Of a stretch of 64,000 nucleotides of DNA, positions 26,108-35,103 are shown piece by piece (positions within the stretch are counted from its first letter, which is position 1; each line of letters starts with the position of its first letter). The notes under the pieces were generated by a model. The model saw only the letters and a program-made list of their open reading frames with translations. It was not told the DNA's origin and did no database searches. Both the position numbers and the translations under genes were made by a program. The stretch comes from PFL25 sp046260155. GTDB taxonomy: Bacteria > Chloroflexota > Anaerolineae > Anaerolineales > UBA4823. The DNA lies in contig JBJYXV010000013.1 of assembly GCA_046260155.1 (NCBI GenBank), positions 1 through 64,000 on the forward strand, given 5' to 3'.

Positions 26108-26305
26108 ATGATCCAAGGAATCATCATTGGCATCCCTGAGATACCGAAAATCGTAAACACACCATTAATTTCTGATCAATTTTCCCTATCCAACCTTCCA
26201 TACCTGTCCAAACACAAACGTTTCCCGCTTCCAGAAATTGCACGCTCAAACCGGGTTCACCTTGACATGACTATCTCAATTCCCTGGAGAATTATGAAAT
26301 GCTGA
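26108..26305 (+). CDS. Possible leaderless 65-aa leader ORF overlapping fbp (uncertain)
   Basis: This frame starts six bases after a perfect TATAAT and ends within ATGCTGA, so its stop overlaps the fbp start codon (26299), the arrangement typical of translational coupling. The peptide (MIQGIIIGIPEIPKIV...) matches no family I know and has no clear helix or domain. The rest of the 26005-26298 gap shows nothing else. It could be chance; the overlap and promoter spacing are the only support. Confidence 0.3.
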   Translation: MIQGIIIGIPEIPKIVNTPLISDQFSLSNLPYLSKHKRFPLPEIARSNRVHLDMTISIPWRIMKC

Positions 26306-27354
26306 GCAACAAATTCGATCATTCGAAGATCAACACCATCGAACGGCACATCCTCACTGAACAGCAAAGCCACCCGGAAGCTACAGGAACGCTCACTTCT
26401 TTACTTTACGATATCGCCCTTGCTGGAAAAGTCATCGCCAGCCAAACCACCAGGGGCGGTCTGGCCGAAATCCTGGGAAAAACCGGTGAAACCAATATCC
26501 AGGGTGAAGAGGTAATGAAGCTCGATGAACTGGCAGATCGAATGATTTATCGTCTGAACGATCACACGGGTCGTCTGGCGGTCATGGCCTCGGAGGAGCA
26601 GGAGGATATCCTCCAGGTTTCACCCCATTATCCAACCGGAAAATATGTGCTGCTTTATGATCCCTTGGATGGCTCATCAAATATTGATTACAACGTCAGC
26701 ATCGGGACGATCTTCGGCATCTACAAACGCAAGAGCGAGAGCGGACCGGGTACCCTGGATGATTGCTTACAAAAAGGTCGCCAATTGATCGTCGCTGGCT
26801 ACCTGGTGTACGGCGCCAGCACAATGCTGGTTTATACCTCGGGTATGGGGGTTCATGGATTTACATTAGATCCGGTGGTCGGGGAATTCCTGCTGACCCA
26901 CCCCAATATCCGTATTCCAGAAACCCCCAAATATTACAGTGTTAACCAGGGATACGAGAAATACTGGAGTGATGGTGTGCAACGCTTTACCAGGTACCTG
27001 CAGGGAAATGAACCCGACAGTGAAGGGAACTTTCGCCAGGGCTTATCTATGCGTTACATTGGATCAATGGTAGCAGATTTTCACCGCAACCTCCTGGGAG
27101 GAGGTATTTATTACTACCCGGCTGATTCGAAAGATCCCAGGTATACGGCAGGTAAGCTGCGCTTGTGTTATGAGGGTGCTCCGCTGGCATTCATCACCGA
27201 ACAGGCAGGGGGCAGCAGCTCAAATGGGAGTCAAAACCTGCTCGATCTCACTCCATCTGCTTTGCATCAGCGCACACCATTGTTTATGGGGAATCGTGAG
27301 TTGGTAGAAAAAGCCGAAGAATTTATCCGCATCCATGACTCAATGGAGAAATAA
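26299..27354 (+). CDS. fbp: Class I fructose-1,6-bisphosphatase
   Basis: 351 residues. ASEEQEDI (97-104) and the metal site YDPLDGSSNIDYNVSIGTIFGIYKR (120 onward) are the class I signature; YIGSMVADFHRNLLGGGIYYYPAD and KLRLCYEGAPLAFITEQAGG complete the sugar-phosphate site. It removes the 1-phosphate from fructose 1,6-bisphosphate in gluconeogenesis. GGAG stands 11 bases upstream of the ATG. The next gene's ATG begins directly after the stop codon, so the pair is translated together. Confidence 0.96.
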   Translation: MLSNKFDHSKINTIERHILTEQQSHPEATGTLTSLLYDIALAGKVIASQTTRGGLAEILGKTGETNIQGEEVMKLDELADRMIYRLNDHTGRLAVMASEEQEDILQVSPHYPTGKYVLLYDPLDGSSNIDYNVSIGTIFGIYKRKSESGPGTLDDCLQKGRQLIVAGYLVYGASTMLVYTSGMGVHGFTLDPVVGEFLLTHPNIRIPETPKYYSVNQGYEKYWSDGVQRFTRYLQGNEPDSEGNFRQGLSMRYIGSMVADFHRNLLGGGIYYYPADSKDPRYTAGKLRLCYEGAPLAFITEQAGGSSSNGSQNLLDLTPSALHQRTPLFMGNRELVEKAEEFIRIHDSMEK

Positions 27355-28290
27355 ATGATCGAAGTTGCAATCTTCTTGGAAGGCCAGAACGGATTAAATT
27401 GGCCCCGTTGGCAGCGAATTGCCAAGACAGTGGAATCCCTGGGTTTTGTTGGGCTTTTCAGGTCAGATCACTTTATAAATATGAATCCACCAGATAAAGA
27501 CTCGTTGGAGTTATGGATTTCGTTGACTTGGTTGGCCAGCCATACGGACCGTATAGAATTTGGCCCTCTGGTTTCACCCGTTTCCTTCCGGAATCCGGTA
27601 TTTACCGCCCGCATGGCAGCAGCTGTGGATGATCTATCCGGTGGCAGGTTGGTTTTAGGATTGGGCGCTGGCTGGCAGGAACGTGAACACAACAATTATG
27701 GATTTGACCTGCTGGAGATCAACGAACGTTTCAAGCGCTTTGAAGAAGGGCTGCAGGTAATTAATCTCCTGCTCGAAAATGATAGGCCCAGTGATTTTAA
27801 TGGCCAGTATTTCCAATTAAATGGTGGCATACTTCTACCGCGCCCACAACGCACAGCAGGACCACCGATAATGATCGGCGGCAATGGGCGCAAACACACT
27901 TTACCTCTGGCTGCACGATTTGCCTCAGAATGGAATGCGCTGATGGTTACACCAGAGGAGTTCACCCCGCTCAATAGACACCTGGATGAATTGCTGGATG
28001 CACAGAACCGGGCACCATCAGAGGTGAAGCGATCAGCGATGGTGGGTTGCATCCTCGGTAGCGATGAAAAGCAGTTGTTGGAGCGCGTAGCCGCCCGGAC
28101 CAAGGGGGAACGGAGTGCAGATGATCTGCGCAAGCGAGGGTTGGTCGTTGGCACTCCAGACCAGATGGCAGAGCAGTTAAACCGTCTCTCTCAGGCTGGC
28201 GTCCAGCGTGTCATGCTGCAGTGGATTGACCTGGACGACATCGAAGGCTTGGAAATCATTGCTTCGGAGGTGGTTCCACAACTTATTTGA
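27355..28290 (+). CDS. LLM-class flavin/F420-dependent oxidoreductase
   Basis: 311 residues, luciferase-like TIM barrel. FVGLFRSDHF, TDRIEFGPLVSPVSFRNPVFTARMAAAVDDLSGGRLVLGLGAGWQEREHNNYGFDL and RTAGPPIMIGGNGRKHTLPLAARFASEWN are the standard motifs, and the C-terminal VGTPDQMAEQLNRLSQAGVQRVMLQW is also typical. The family uses F420 or FMN to oxidise or reduce small molecules; which one cannot be told here. It abuts fbp with zero spacing, so co-expression is certain if fbp is transcribed, though a metabolic link is not obvious. Confidence 0.88.
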   Translation: MIEVAIFLEGQNGLNWPRWQRIAKTVESLGFVGLFRSDHFINMNPPDKDSLELWISLTWLASHTDRIEFGPLVSPVSFRNPVFTARMAAAVDDLSGGRLVLGLGAGWQEREHNNYGFDLLEINERFKRFEEGLQVINLLLENDRPSDFNGQYFQLNGGILLPRPQRTAGPPIMIGGNGRKHTLPLAARFASEWNALMVTPEEFTPLNRHLDELLDAQNRAPSEVKRSAMVGCILGSDEKQLLERVAARTKGERSADDLRKRGLVVGTPDQMAEQLNRLSQAGVQRVMLQWIDLDDIEGLEIIASEVVPQLI

Positions 28291-28332
28291 TGATTTGATA
28301 TCCGGTTTGTCGCTGTGAATCAGAAATTCAAG

Positions 28333-28338
28333 TAAAAT
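28333..28338 (+). promoter_or_regulatory. TAAAAT -10-like element, leaderless-type spacing
   Basis: TAAAAT (5 of 6 to consensus) with six bases to the ATG at 28345 and no Shine-Dalgarno between. Third example of this arrangement in the window besides ruvB and the AlkZ-like gene. Confidence 0.35.
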
Positions 28339-28344
28339 TTAATC

Positions 28345-29010
28345 ATGGCCTACGAACGCTACAGATTGATACTCGTAATAACTATCTTGCTGGGTGTTGG
28401 CCTGGCATGTGAATCTTTTTCCGCACTGCGCAATGATTACACGCAAGTGCGGTCCACAGCCGAATCAATCGCTACCCAGGCCGATAAAATCATCACCCAG
28501 GCAAAGGGGTTAGCCACTGCGATCAGCGAGGATGATGTACTGGCAACTGTAAAATCTATCGCCACCCAGCAAGGACCCGGTTTAATGATCACCGGCCAGA
28601 CCCTGGCAACCCAGGCCGCAGAAGATGGTTATTTACAAACTGTCGAAGCCCTGGTTACACAGGGTCCCCGTGATTTAGTCCCAACCTTTCAGGCAGTCGC
28701 TACCCAATACCTATTCCCTGCTCCGCCCCCGGATGATATTCCCATCATCTCCGAGGGAGAGGTGAGCAGCTTGTTCACCAATCAGGCTACTATCTCGTAT
28801 TATGTCAATCTGCCGTTATCCTCCGTAATTAATTACTACCGGGATTTAATGCCGGATGATGGTTGGACGGATGTATCTGATGAAAGTGCGATCCGGGATG
28901 TAGCTGCTGTATTGAAATTCTTCAAACCTGATCGCGTTGCTTCAGTTACACTGACCACCAATCCCCTCAACCAGCAGACCATCGTATTAATCACGATCAC
29001 CAACCAATAA
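28345..29010 (+). CDS. Lipoprotein of unknown function with Ala-Thr-Gln-rich helical repeat region
   Basis: 221 residues. Signal peptide with lipobox GVGLAC (Cys22). Residues 30-125 are helical and repetitive, with recurring IATQ/LATQ/ITQA/VATQ units about 10-35 residues apart, suggestive of a helical stalk. The C-terminal 100 residues (from EGEVSSLFTNQATISYYVNLPLSSVINYYRDLMPDDGW) form a compact domain of the kind found at the end of many Chloroflexota lipoproteins: a short peptide hairpin with YYRDLMPDDGW then a beta stretch. No enzymatic motif. Probably surface-anchored. The downstream acetyl-CoA synthetase starts four bases after its stop. Confidence 0.7.
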   Translation: MAYERYRLILVITILLGVGLACESFSALRNDYTQVRSTAESIATQADKIITQAKGLATAISEDDVLATVKSIATQQGPGLMITGQTLATQAAEDGYLQTVEALVTQGPRDLVPTFQAVATQYLFPAPPPDDIPIISEGEVSSLFTNQATISYYVNLPLSSVINYYRDLMPDDGWTDVSDESAIRDVAAVLKFFKPDRVASVTLTTNPLNQQTIVLITITNQ

Positions 29011-29014
29011 TCCA

Positions 29015-31120
29015 ATGAACCTGTCAGAATTCTTCAACCCGCGCACTGTTGCTGTTATTGGCGCTTCCACTGACCCTGAGAAATTAGGATATGCTGTCCT
29101 GAACAACCTGGTTTCAGGTGGTTTCACGCAAAAAGGCACAGCCTACCCCGTAAATCCTAAAGCCAAAGAAATCCTGGGATTATCAGCTTATCCATCAGTA
29201 CTGGAAATCCCAGATGCAGTTGATTTAGCCGTGATCGTGATCCCGTACCGGTTCGTCCCCGAAGCGCTGACCACCTGCGGTGAGAAAAAAATCCCGGCTG
29301 TGGTTGTGATCAGTGCCGGATTTCGAGAAGCAGGACGAGAAGGCCTGGAACGGGAATTTGAACTGATCGACATTGCCAGGCAATATGGCATCCGTTTGAT
29401 TGGTCCTAATTGTCTGGGGGTGATTGACACTTTCACCCCGCTTAATGCTTCATTTTCCGCAGGTACCCCCAAGCGGGGTCCCATGGCATTCATGTCCCAA
29501 TCCGGTGCATTGGGTACCGCAGTTTTGGACATATCCCTGGCAGGTCACCTGGGATTATCGAAATTCGTCAGCCTGGGAAATAAAGCAGACGTGGATGAGA
29601 TTGATTTATTGAACGCTTGGGAAGATGATATCGACACCAAGGTGATCATGATTTACAGTGAAGGCATGAACAATGGGCAGGAATTCATCAAGACAGCCCG
29701 TAGAATTTCTCCACACAAACCCATCGTCGCGATCAAGTCTGGTGTGACCCAATCCGGATCACGGGCTGTATCTTCTCATACCGGGTCACTTGCTGGTTCT
29801 GAGCAGGCATATCAAGCCGCATTTCGCCAGGCAGGGGTCTTGCGCGCTCAATCGATGCAATCTTTATTTGATATCGCCAAGGCGCTCGGTTACCAGCCAC
29901 CTTTAAGTGGAAATAGGATTGCCATCATCACCAACGCGGGGGGACCCGGCATCCTGGCTACAGATTCACTGGAACGCTCTGGATTATCCCTGGCGCGCTT
30001 CAAAAATGAGACCATCTCAACCCTGGGACAATACCTGCCGGATGCAGCCAGTGCTGCAAATCCAGTAGATGTGCTTGGGGACGCACGCGCAGATCGCTAT
30101 AAATTAGCCCTTGAAACCGTCAGCGCCGATCCACACGTGGACGGCCTCATGGTTGTATTAACCCCGCAAGCGATGACTGAAATCGAAGCCACTGCAGATG
30201 CTATCGGTGAGGTGGCGAACACGATCGACAAACCAGTGATCACCTGTTTTATGGGCGAAGCGATGGTCCAACCTGGCATTGAACGGCTTGAGGGATATGG
30301 TATCCCGAATTACCCTTTCCCAGAGCGAGCTGCCCAGGCCTTTAAAGCGATGTCTGAATACCGGCAGATTCAATCTCGCCCGGTTCCGGAATACGCACAT
30401 TTCGATGTGGATAAAGAAGCCGTGCAGGAGGTGTTTGAAACAGTCCGGGGGCAGGACCGCCTCGCGATTGGCGATTCAGAAGCAAGAAAGATTTTGCAGG
30501 CTTATGGATTGAAAATCCCTGCTTCTGAGCTGGCAGCCACGCCGGAGGAAGCCGTCATTACAGCCAGCCAGATTGGCTACCCGGTGGTCCTGAAAATCGC
30601 TTCCCCTGATATCCTGCACAAAACCGATGTGGGCGGCGTGAAGGTCGGGCTCAGTAACGCTGAGCAGGTACGGGATGCATTTGAATTGATGATCTACCGC
30701 GCCCAGAGATATCTTCCCCAGGCCCACCTGTGGGGGTGCCTCGTCCAACAAATGGTGCCTTCTGGTGGTCTCGAAGTACTTGTTGGCATGAATCGTGACC
30801 CGCAGTTTGGACCGCTGGTGACATTTGGCCTGGGTGGGATTTATGTTGAAATACTCAAAGATGTCACTTTTCGCATCGCGCCTTTCCCCGTCCAATCGGC
30901 AAAAAATATGCTCGAGGAGATTCGCGCCAGGGCTCTGCTGGATGGGGTGCGGGGGAACCCTCCAGTCGACAAGGCTGCCATCGTTGACAACTTGTTGCGG
31001 ATCGGTCAATTGGTCCAGGATTTTCCAGAGATTGTAGAACTGGACATTAACCCACTGATGGTGTACCCGCAGGGTATGGGTTCCATCGCCATCGATATGC
31101 GCTTGGTCTTGAGTCAGTAA
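29015..31120 (+). CDS. Acetate--CoA ligase (ADP-forming), fused alpha-beta subunits
   Basis: 701 residues. CoA-binding Rossmann domain (1-130, TVAVIGASTDPEKLGYAVLNNL), succinyl-CoA-ligase-like domain with the phosphorylated His255 in SSHTGSLAG, and an ATP-grasp domain (about 480-701, YPVVLKIASPDILHKTDVGGVKVGL). The enzyme turns acetyl-CoA (or other acyl-CoA), ADP and phosphate into acetate, CoA and ATP, giving energy at the end of fermentation, as in archaea and many anaerobes. The fused alpha-beta order is the common bacterial form. The ATG follows the lipoprotein stop by four bases. The DRTGG protein downstream (11 bp) is a frequent partner. Confidence 0.92.
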   Translation: MNLSEFFNPRTVAVIGASTDPEKLGYAVLNNLVSGGFTQKGTAYPVNPKAKEILGLSAYPSVLEIPDAVDLAVIVIPYRFVPEALTTCGEKKIPAVVVISAGFREAGREGLEREFELIDIARQYGIRLIGPNCLGVIDTFTPLNASFSAGTPKRGPMAFMSQSGALGTAVLDISLAGHLGLSKFVSLGNKADVDEIDLLNAWEDDIDTKVIMIYSEGMNNGQEFIKTARRISPHKPIVAIKSGVTQSGSRAVSSHTGSLAGSEQAYQAAFRQAGVLRAQSMQSLFDIAKALGYQPPLSGNRIAIITNAGGPGILATDSLERSGLSLARFKNETISTLGQYLPDAASAANPVDVLGDARADRYKLALETVSADPHVDGLMVVLTPQAMTEIEATADAIGEVANTIDKPVITCFMGEAMVQPGIERLEGYGIPNYPFPERAAQAFKAMSEYRQIQSRPVPEYAHFDVDKEAVQEVFETVRGQDRLAIGDSEARKILQAYGLKIPASELAATPEEAVITASQIGYPVVLKIASPDILHKTDVGGVKVGLSNAEQVRDAFELMIYRAQRYLPQAHLWGCLVQQMVPSGGLEVLVGMNRDPQFGPLVTFGLGGIYVEILKDVTFRIAPFPVQSAKNMLEEIRARALLDGVRGNPPVDKAAIVDNLLRIGQLVQDFPEIVELDINPLMVYPQGMGSIAIDMRLVLSQ

Positions 31121-31131
31121 GGAGAAAATCT

Positions 31132-32208
31132 GTGAAATCAATTTACATAACTTCCCTTGAAAGGTATTCTGGAAAAACAGCCATTTGCCTGGCTTTAGGG
31201 AAACGACTGATGGCAGATGGTTTCAAAGTTGGTTACTTAAAACCGCTCAGTCTGCAGCCCTGGCGGGTGTCAGGTGAGGTCGCCGACGAAGATGCCACTT
31301 TCGTAAAAGAAATCCTGAGATTGGATGAACCACCTTGGGAATTGTCACCAGTGGTAGTTACACCGGAATTCTTAATTAAGCACATCAGTGATGGTGAAAA
31401 TTCAAAGCTGATGGACAAAGTAAAAAACGCGGTCCAATTAAAAGGTCAGGGTAAGGATCTGCTCCTTTTGGAAGGAGGTGCCAGTCTTCGAGAGGGGTAT
31501 GCAGTTGGGTTGCCGACGCCTGAGGTAGCCAGGGGATTAAGCAGCCACGTGTTGGTAACCGTAAAATACCGCTCCGATATCCGTGTCTTGGACGATACGC
31601 TATCTGCGAGGGTCCGTTTAGGTGATCTATTGAGCGGTGTGGTAATTAATCGCGTTCCCAGGGAAGCCGCCGATTTTATGAATAATTTTGGAATTCCATA
31701 TATAGAAAAACGAGGTATTCCCGTCTTCGGATCTCTGCCTGAAAAACGCAGCCTGGCTGCCTTAACAGTGACCGAGTTGATAGAAGTTTTGCATGCAGAA
31801 GTCCTGACCAGGAATTGCGATCTTGAAGCCATGGTTGAGACCCTGACGGTTGGTGCGATGACAGCCGATGTCGCCCTACACCGTTTCCGGGAATACACCA
31901 ATAAAGCGGTCATAACGGGTGGTGACCGGACTGATATCCAGCTGGCAGCTTTAGAAACCTCAACAACCTGCCTGGTCTTGACTGGCAACCTGCAGCCGAG
32001 TCCCTTGATCATTAGGCAGGCAGAAGATTTCGGTGTATCCGTACTTCTGGTGCGCGAGAATACCATGGAGACCGTCGAAGCCATTGAGCAGGTTTTTGGA
32101 AAAACGCGCCTCGGTCAACCTGACAAACTGGCTGAATTCGATGCTTTGTTCACCCAAAATCTGGATTTTGAGCGCCTTTACCAGAGTTTGGGATTAATCC
32201 AACCCTGA
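31132..32208 (+). CDS. DRTGG-domain protein with dethiobiotin-synthetase-like P-loop (phosphotransacetylase-family N-domain)
   Basis: 358 residues, GTG start behind AAGGAGAAAA. The N-terminal part has a P-loop ITSLERYSGKTAICLALGKRL and DLLLLEGGASLREGYAVGL, as in BioD-like AAA_26 domains; from about 215 comes a DRTGG domain (TVGAMTADVALHRFREYTNKAVITGGDRTDIQLAALETSTTCLVLTGN), which contains the ITGGDRTD motif that names the fold. These domains form the regulatory N-terminus of large Pta enzymes; here there is no phosphate-acetyltransferase domain. A sensor or regulator of acetyl-CoA metabolism is likely. It stands 11 bp after the ADP-forming acetyl-CoA synthetase, the usual neighbour. Confidence 0.85.
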   Translation: MKSIYITSLERYSGKTAICLALGKRLMADGFKVGYLKPLSLQPWRVSGEVADEDATFVKEILRLDEPPWELSPVVVTPEFLIKHISDGENSKLMDKVKNAVQLKGQGKDLLLLEGGASLREGYAVGLPTPEVARGLSSHVLVTVKYRSDIRVLDDTLSARVRLGDLLSGVVINRVPREAADFMNNFGIPYIEKRGIPVFGSLPEKRSLAALTVTELIEVLHAEVLTRNCDLEAMVETLTVGAMTADVALHRFREYTNKAVITGGDRTDIQLAALETSTTCLVLTGNLQPSPLIIRQAEDFGVSVLLVRENTMETVEAIEQVFGKTRLGQPDKLAEFDALFTQNLDFERLYQSLGLIQP

Positions 32209-32284
32209 AGGATCAAGGTGATAGGGTGACCCGTGGCATAATCTCCCCATCCGTTCAAATTGGGTTACATTGAGAGGCTGAAAC

Positions 32285-32797
32285 ATGAATGTCAACGAAG
32301 CAATCCGCATGAAGCGAGCGGTGCGCCAGTTTAGCGACCAACCCCTTCCAGATGAAGCTGTCCAGGAAATCTTGAGGGCTGGCAGGCGCGCCCAATCCTC
32401 AAAGAATACACAACCCTGGCAGTTCATCGCAATTCGAGACAAAGGCACTCTTAAATCACTCTCAGAATGTGGGACTTATGCTGGTCACCTGGAAGGGGCT
32501 GCGTTGGGAGTTGCCATCCTGACCCCAGATCCTAACGAGAGATTCAGCATCATGCTGGATGCTGGACAGGCATCCGCCTATATGCAGCTGGCTGCCTGGG
32601 AGCTGAAGATCGGCTCATGCCTGGCAACCATCTACGATCAAGATGCAGCCCGTCAGCTGCTGGGCTACCCGGAGAAACTGCATCTCAACATTGCTATCTC
32701 GTTCGGATACCCGGTGGATGATGCTTATCTGACCACACCTCCTCAGAAAGGTGGCCGACGTCCTTTCGATGACATTGTGCACTGGGACAGATGGTGA
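32285..32797 (+). CDS. Nitroreductase-family FMN oxidoreductase
   Basis: 170 residues. MNVNEAIRMKRAVRQFSDQPLPDEAVQEILRAGRRAQSSKNTQPWQFIAI is the classic N-terminus: the R-R/S region binds FMN phosphate and the NTQPW motif the ring. AAWELKIGSCLATIYD and LNIAISFGYP complete the fold. Substrate unknown. GAGAGG stands eight bases upstream of the ATG at 32285. Its stop lies five bases upstream of the proposed TTG start of the deacetylase-like gene, so the two are likely one transcript. Confidence 0.9.
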   Translation: MNVNEAIRMKRAVRQFSDQPLPDEAVQEILRAGRRAQSSKNTQPWQFIAIRDKGTLKSLSECGTYAGHLEGAALGVAILTPDPNERFSIMLDAGQASAYMQLAAWELKIGSCLATIYDQDAARQLLGYPEKLHLNIAISFGYPVDDAYLTTPPQKGGRRPFDDIVHWDRW

Positions 32798-32801
32798 ACG
32801 C

Positions 32802-33728
32802 TTGAGAACCTTTTACAGCGATCAATTCCCAATTCCGCTGCCCCCGGACCACCGCTTCCCAATCGAAAAATACAGATTGCTGCGCCAGAGGATCCTTGCA
32901 GAAGAGATCCTCTCAGCAGATGATTTATGCGTTCCCACGCCTGCTACCCAGGACCAGCTGTGTTTATCCCATGCAGCAGGATATGTGGAAAAAGTCCTTT
33001 ATGGGGGCTTGTCAGGTCGTGAGGTGCGCAGAATTGGCTTCCCGTGGTCACCAGAACTTGTAATTCGCTCCCGGCATTCGATTGGTGGAACGATTGCTGC
33101 CTGCCGGAATGCACTAAGCACAGGTGTTTCCGTAAACCTGTCGGGGGGTACTCACCACGCACACCATGATTATGGGAGCGGATACTGCGTGTTTAATGAT
33201 TGTGCTGTGGCGATTAAGGTTCTTCAGCACGAAAACCTGGTGCGCTCAGTGATCATCATCGATTGTGATGTTCACCAGGGAGACGGGACCGCTGCCATTT
33301 TTGCTGGAGATCCCAGTGTATACACTTTTTCAATCCATGGGGCGCGCAACTTTCCATTCCATAAGGTGCCAGGCGATCTGGATATCGAATTGGAAGATGG
33401 CACCTCCGATGATGCATACCTTCAAGCCCTGCAGATCGGTCTGATGAAAAGTATTAATAAATTCAGAAGTGATCTGGTGGTTTACCTGGCTGGCGCTGAT
33501 CCTTATCATGATGACCGCCTCGGCCGGCTTGCACTGACGAAGATAGGCCTTGCTCAGCGTGACCAGCTCGTGTTTCACACCTGTCATCAATCCGGAATTC
33601 CGGTTGCGATTGTCATGGCTGGTGGATATGCACGGGATATAAACGATACCGTCAGCATCCATGCCGAAACCATCCGCCAGGCTGCAGCCCAAAGAATCCA
33701 TCTCACGAACATTTCCTATGCCGCGTAA
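32802..33728 (+). CDS. Histone-deacetylase-family zinc hydrolase
   Basis: 308 residues from a TTG at 32802, giving the usual start M-RTFYSDQFPIPLPPDHRFP; an earlier frame-open ATG at 32751 would overlap the nitroreductase and add unlike sequence. The active site is complete: HHAHHD (118-123), zinc ligands in IDCDVHQGDG (Asp156, His158), a later Asp in AGADPYHDDRLGRLALT, and GGYARD. Bacterial members deacylate acetylpolyamines, acetoin-type compounds or lysines; which one here is unknown. Its stop overlaps the start of the M28 peptidase gene by 11 bases, so translation is coupled. Confidence 0.88.
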   Translation: MRTFYSDQFPIPLPPDHRFPIEKYRLLRQRILAEEILSADDLCVPTPATQDQLCLSHAAGYVEKVLYGGLSGREVRRIGFPWSPELVIRSRHSIGGTIAACRNALSTGVSVNLSGGTHHAHHDYGSGYCVFNDCAVAIKVLQHENLVRSVIIIDCDVHQGDGTAAIFAGDPSVYTFSIHGARNFPFHKVPGDLDIELEDGTSDDAYLQALQIGLMKSINKFRSDLVVYLAGADPYHDDRLGRLALTKIGLAQRDQLVFHTCHQSGIPVAIVMAGGYARDINDTVSIHAETIRQAAAQRIHLTNISYAA

Positions 33729-35034
33729 TCCTAAGGTTTACCTGATCCTGATATTTGTTTTTTTGGTCCTGTGTGCTCTCCCACCCAGCGGCATGCGGCG
33801 AGCACATGCTGAATCCACGGATGCAGCCTACAAGCTGCTCGTTCAAGAAATGCTCGACCAGGTAGATCCGGGCAGCGTGCAGAACCTGATAGCTGAACTC
33901 AGTGGAGCTCAGCAGGTCATAATTGCTGGGCAGCCTTATACTATTGAAACTCGCGCTGCATTAAGCGGAGAGCCGGCTGCCCTGGCAGCCCAATACCTGT
34001 TCCAGTTCTATGAGGACCTCGGGCTGCAGGTCGAATACAAGCCATTTTCTTTCATGGAGAATACATTAAACAATATCATCGCTCAGAAGAACGGATCTAT
34101 CTTCCCCGAGCGCATCTTCCTCATAACCAGCCATTACGATGACGTACCTGTCACCGGACCTGCACCAGGTGCAGACGATAATGCCAGCGGCACTGCAGGT
34201 GTGATGCTCGCCGCTAAAATTCTCAACCAGTATGATTTTGGCTGCACCCTGCGCTTTGTCAACTTTGGTGCAGAGGAATATGGCTTGATCGGCAGCAAGG
34301 ATTATGCTCAAAAGGCATACTGTTCTGGAGAGGATATTCAAGGTGTGATCAATCTGGACATGATCGCCTGGAATACCCCGGGAAGCTCTCCCAACATGGA
34401 TCTGCACGCGCTCTCATCGATCCCTGGCTCAAATCAACTGGCGATAACCTTCCAGGATGTGGTCAGCGAATACAATCTTGATTTGATTCCCGAATTGGCT
34501 GACCCGGTCACCACCCGCAGCGATCACGCCAGCTTCTGGAGATACGAGGTCCCTGCCATCCTGGTGAGCGAGGATTGGGAGGACTTCAATCCCCATTACC
34601 ATACCTCTGATGATGATCTGGAAAGTCTCCAGGATATAGACTATTTCACATCCATGATCAAAGCCAGCCTGGGCACCCTGGCACAGGAGGGCTGCCTGGT
34701 GGAGGGCGGCTGGGGGACCATCTCTGGCCAGGTAGTAGACTCGCAAACCCTTCAGCCAGTTCCAGGCACGTCTGTGTGGTTGAATAATCCTGGTTGGGAT
34801 TTCACTCAGTTCACCCGTAGCGACAGTAATGGTAATTACCAATTCACAGCGCTTGCTGGCTGGAACACTCTCACCGTGGATGGGCTTGGATACACACGAA
34901 GCGAGCTGGATGTCCTGATCTTAAAGAACCAGGACCTGGAGCAAAGTATCCAGATTGAAACGCTCTCGGAATCAGCGATTTATCTCCCGCTATCCGCCAA
35001 TATCCGCCATGCCCCTCTGCCTGGCTGTCCATAG
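33718..35034 (+). CDS. Secreted M28-family metallopeptidase with C-terminal carboxypeptidase-regulatory-like domain
   Basis: 438 residues from the ATG at 33718 (the upstream ATG at 33661 lies within the deacetylase gene and would bury the signal peptide). A hydrophobic signal ends in AHA-ES. The catalytic domain has TSHYDDV (His, Asp), GADDNASGTAGVML (bridging Asp), NFGAEEYGLIGS (catalytic Glu-Glu), VINLDMIAWN (Asp) and HYHTSDDDLE (His). From about 345 it has a beta-sandwich of the CarboxypepD_reg type: GTISGQVVDSQTLQPVPGTSVWL and SDSNGNYQFTALAG. An exported aminopeptidase that would supply amino acids. A second M28 enzyme, with a membrane domain instead, opens the window. Confidence 0.9.
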   Translation: MPRNPKVYLILIFVFLVLCALPPSGMRRAHAESTDAAYKLLVQEMLDQVDPGSVQNLIAELSGAQQVIIAGQPYTIETRAALSGEPAALAAQYLFQFYEDLGLQVEYKPFSFMENTLNNIIAQKNGSIFPERIFLITSHYDDVPVTGPAPGADDNASGTAGVMLAAKILNQYDFGCTLRFVNFGAEEYGLIGSKDYAQKAYCSGEDIQGVINLDMIAWNTPGSSPNMDLHALSSIPGSNQLAITFQDVVSEYNLDLIPELADPVTTRSDHASFWRYEVPAILVSEDWEDFNPHYHTSDDDLESLQDIDYFTSMIKASLGTLAQEGCLVEGGWGTISGQVVDSQTLQPVPGTSVWLNNPGWDFTQFTRSDSNGNYQFTALAGWNTLTVDGLGYTRSELDVLILKNQDLEQSIQIETLSESAIYLPLSANIRHAPLPGCP

Positions 35035-35103
35035 ATATGCAAAACTTGCAGTACTAGATATTAGGCGAGTACAAAAACCAAGAATCAAAAGGTAGGCTGT
35101 CCG

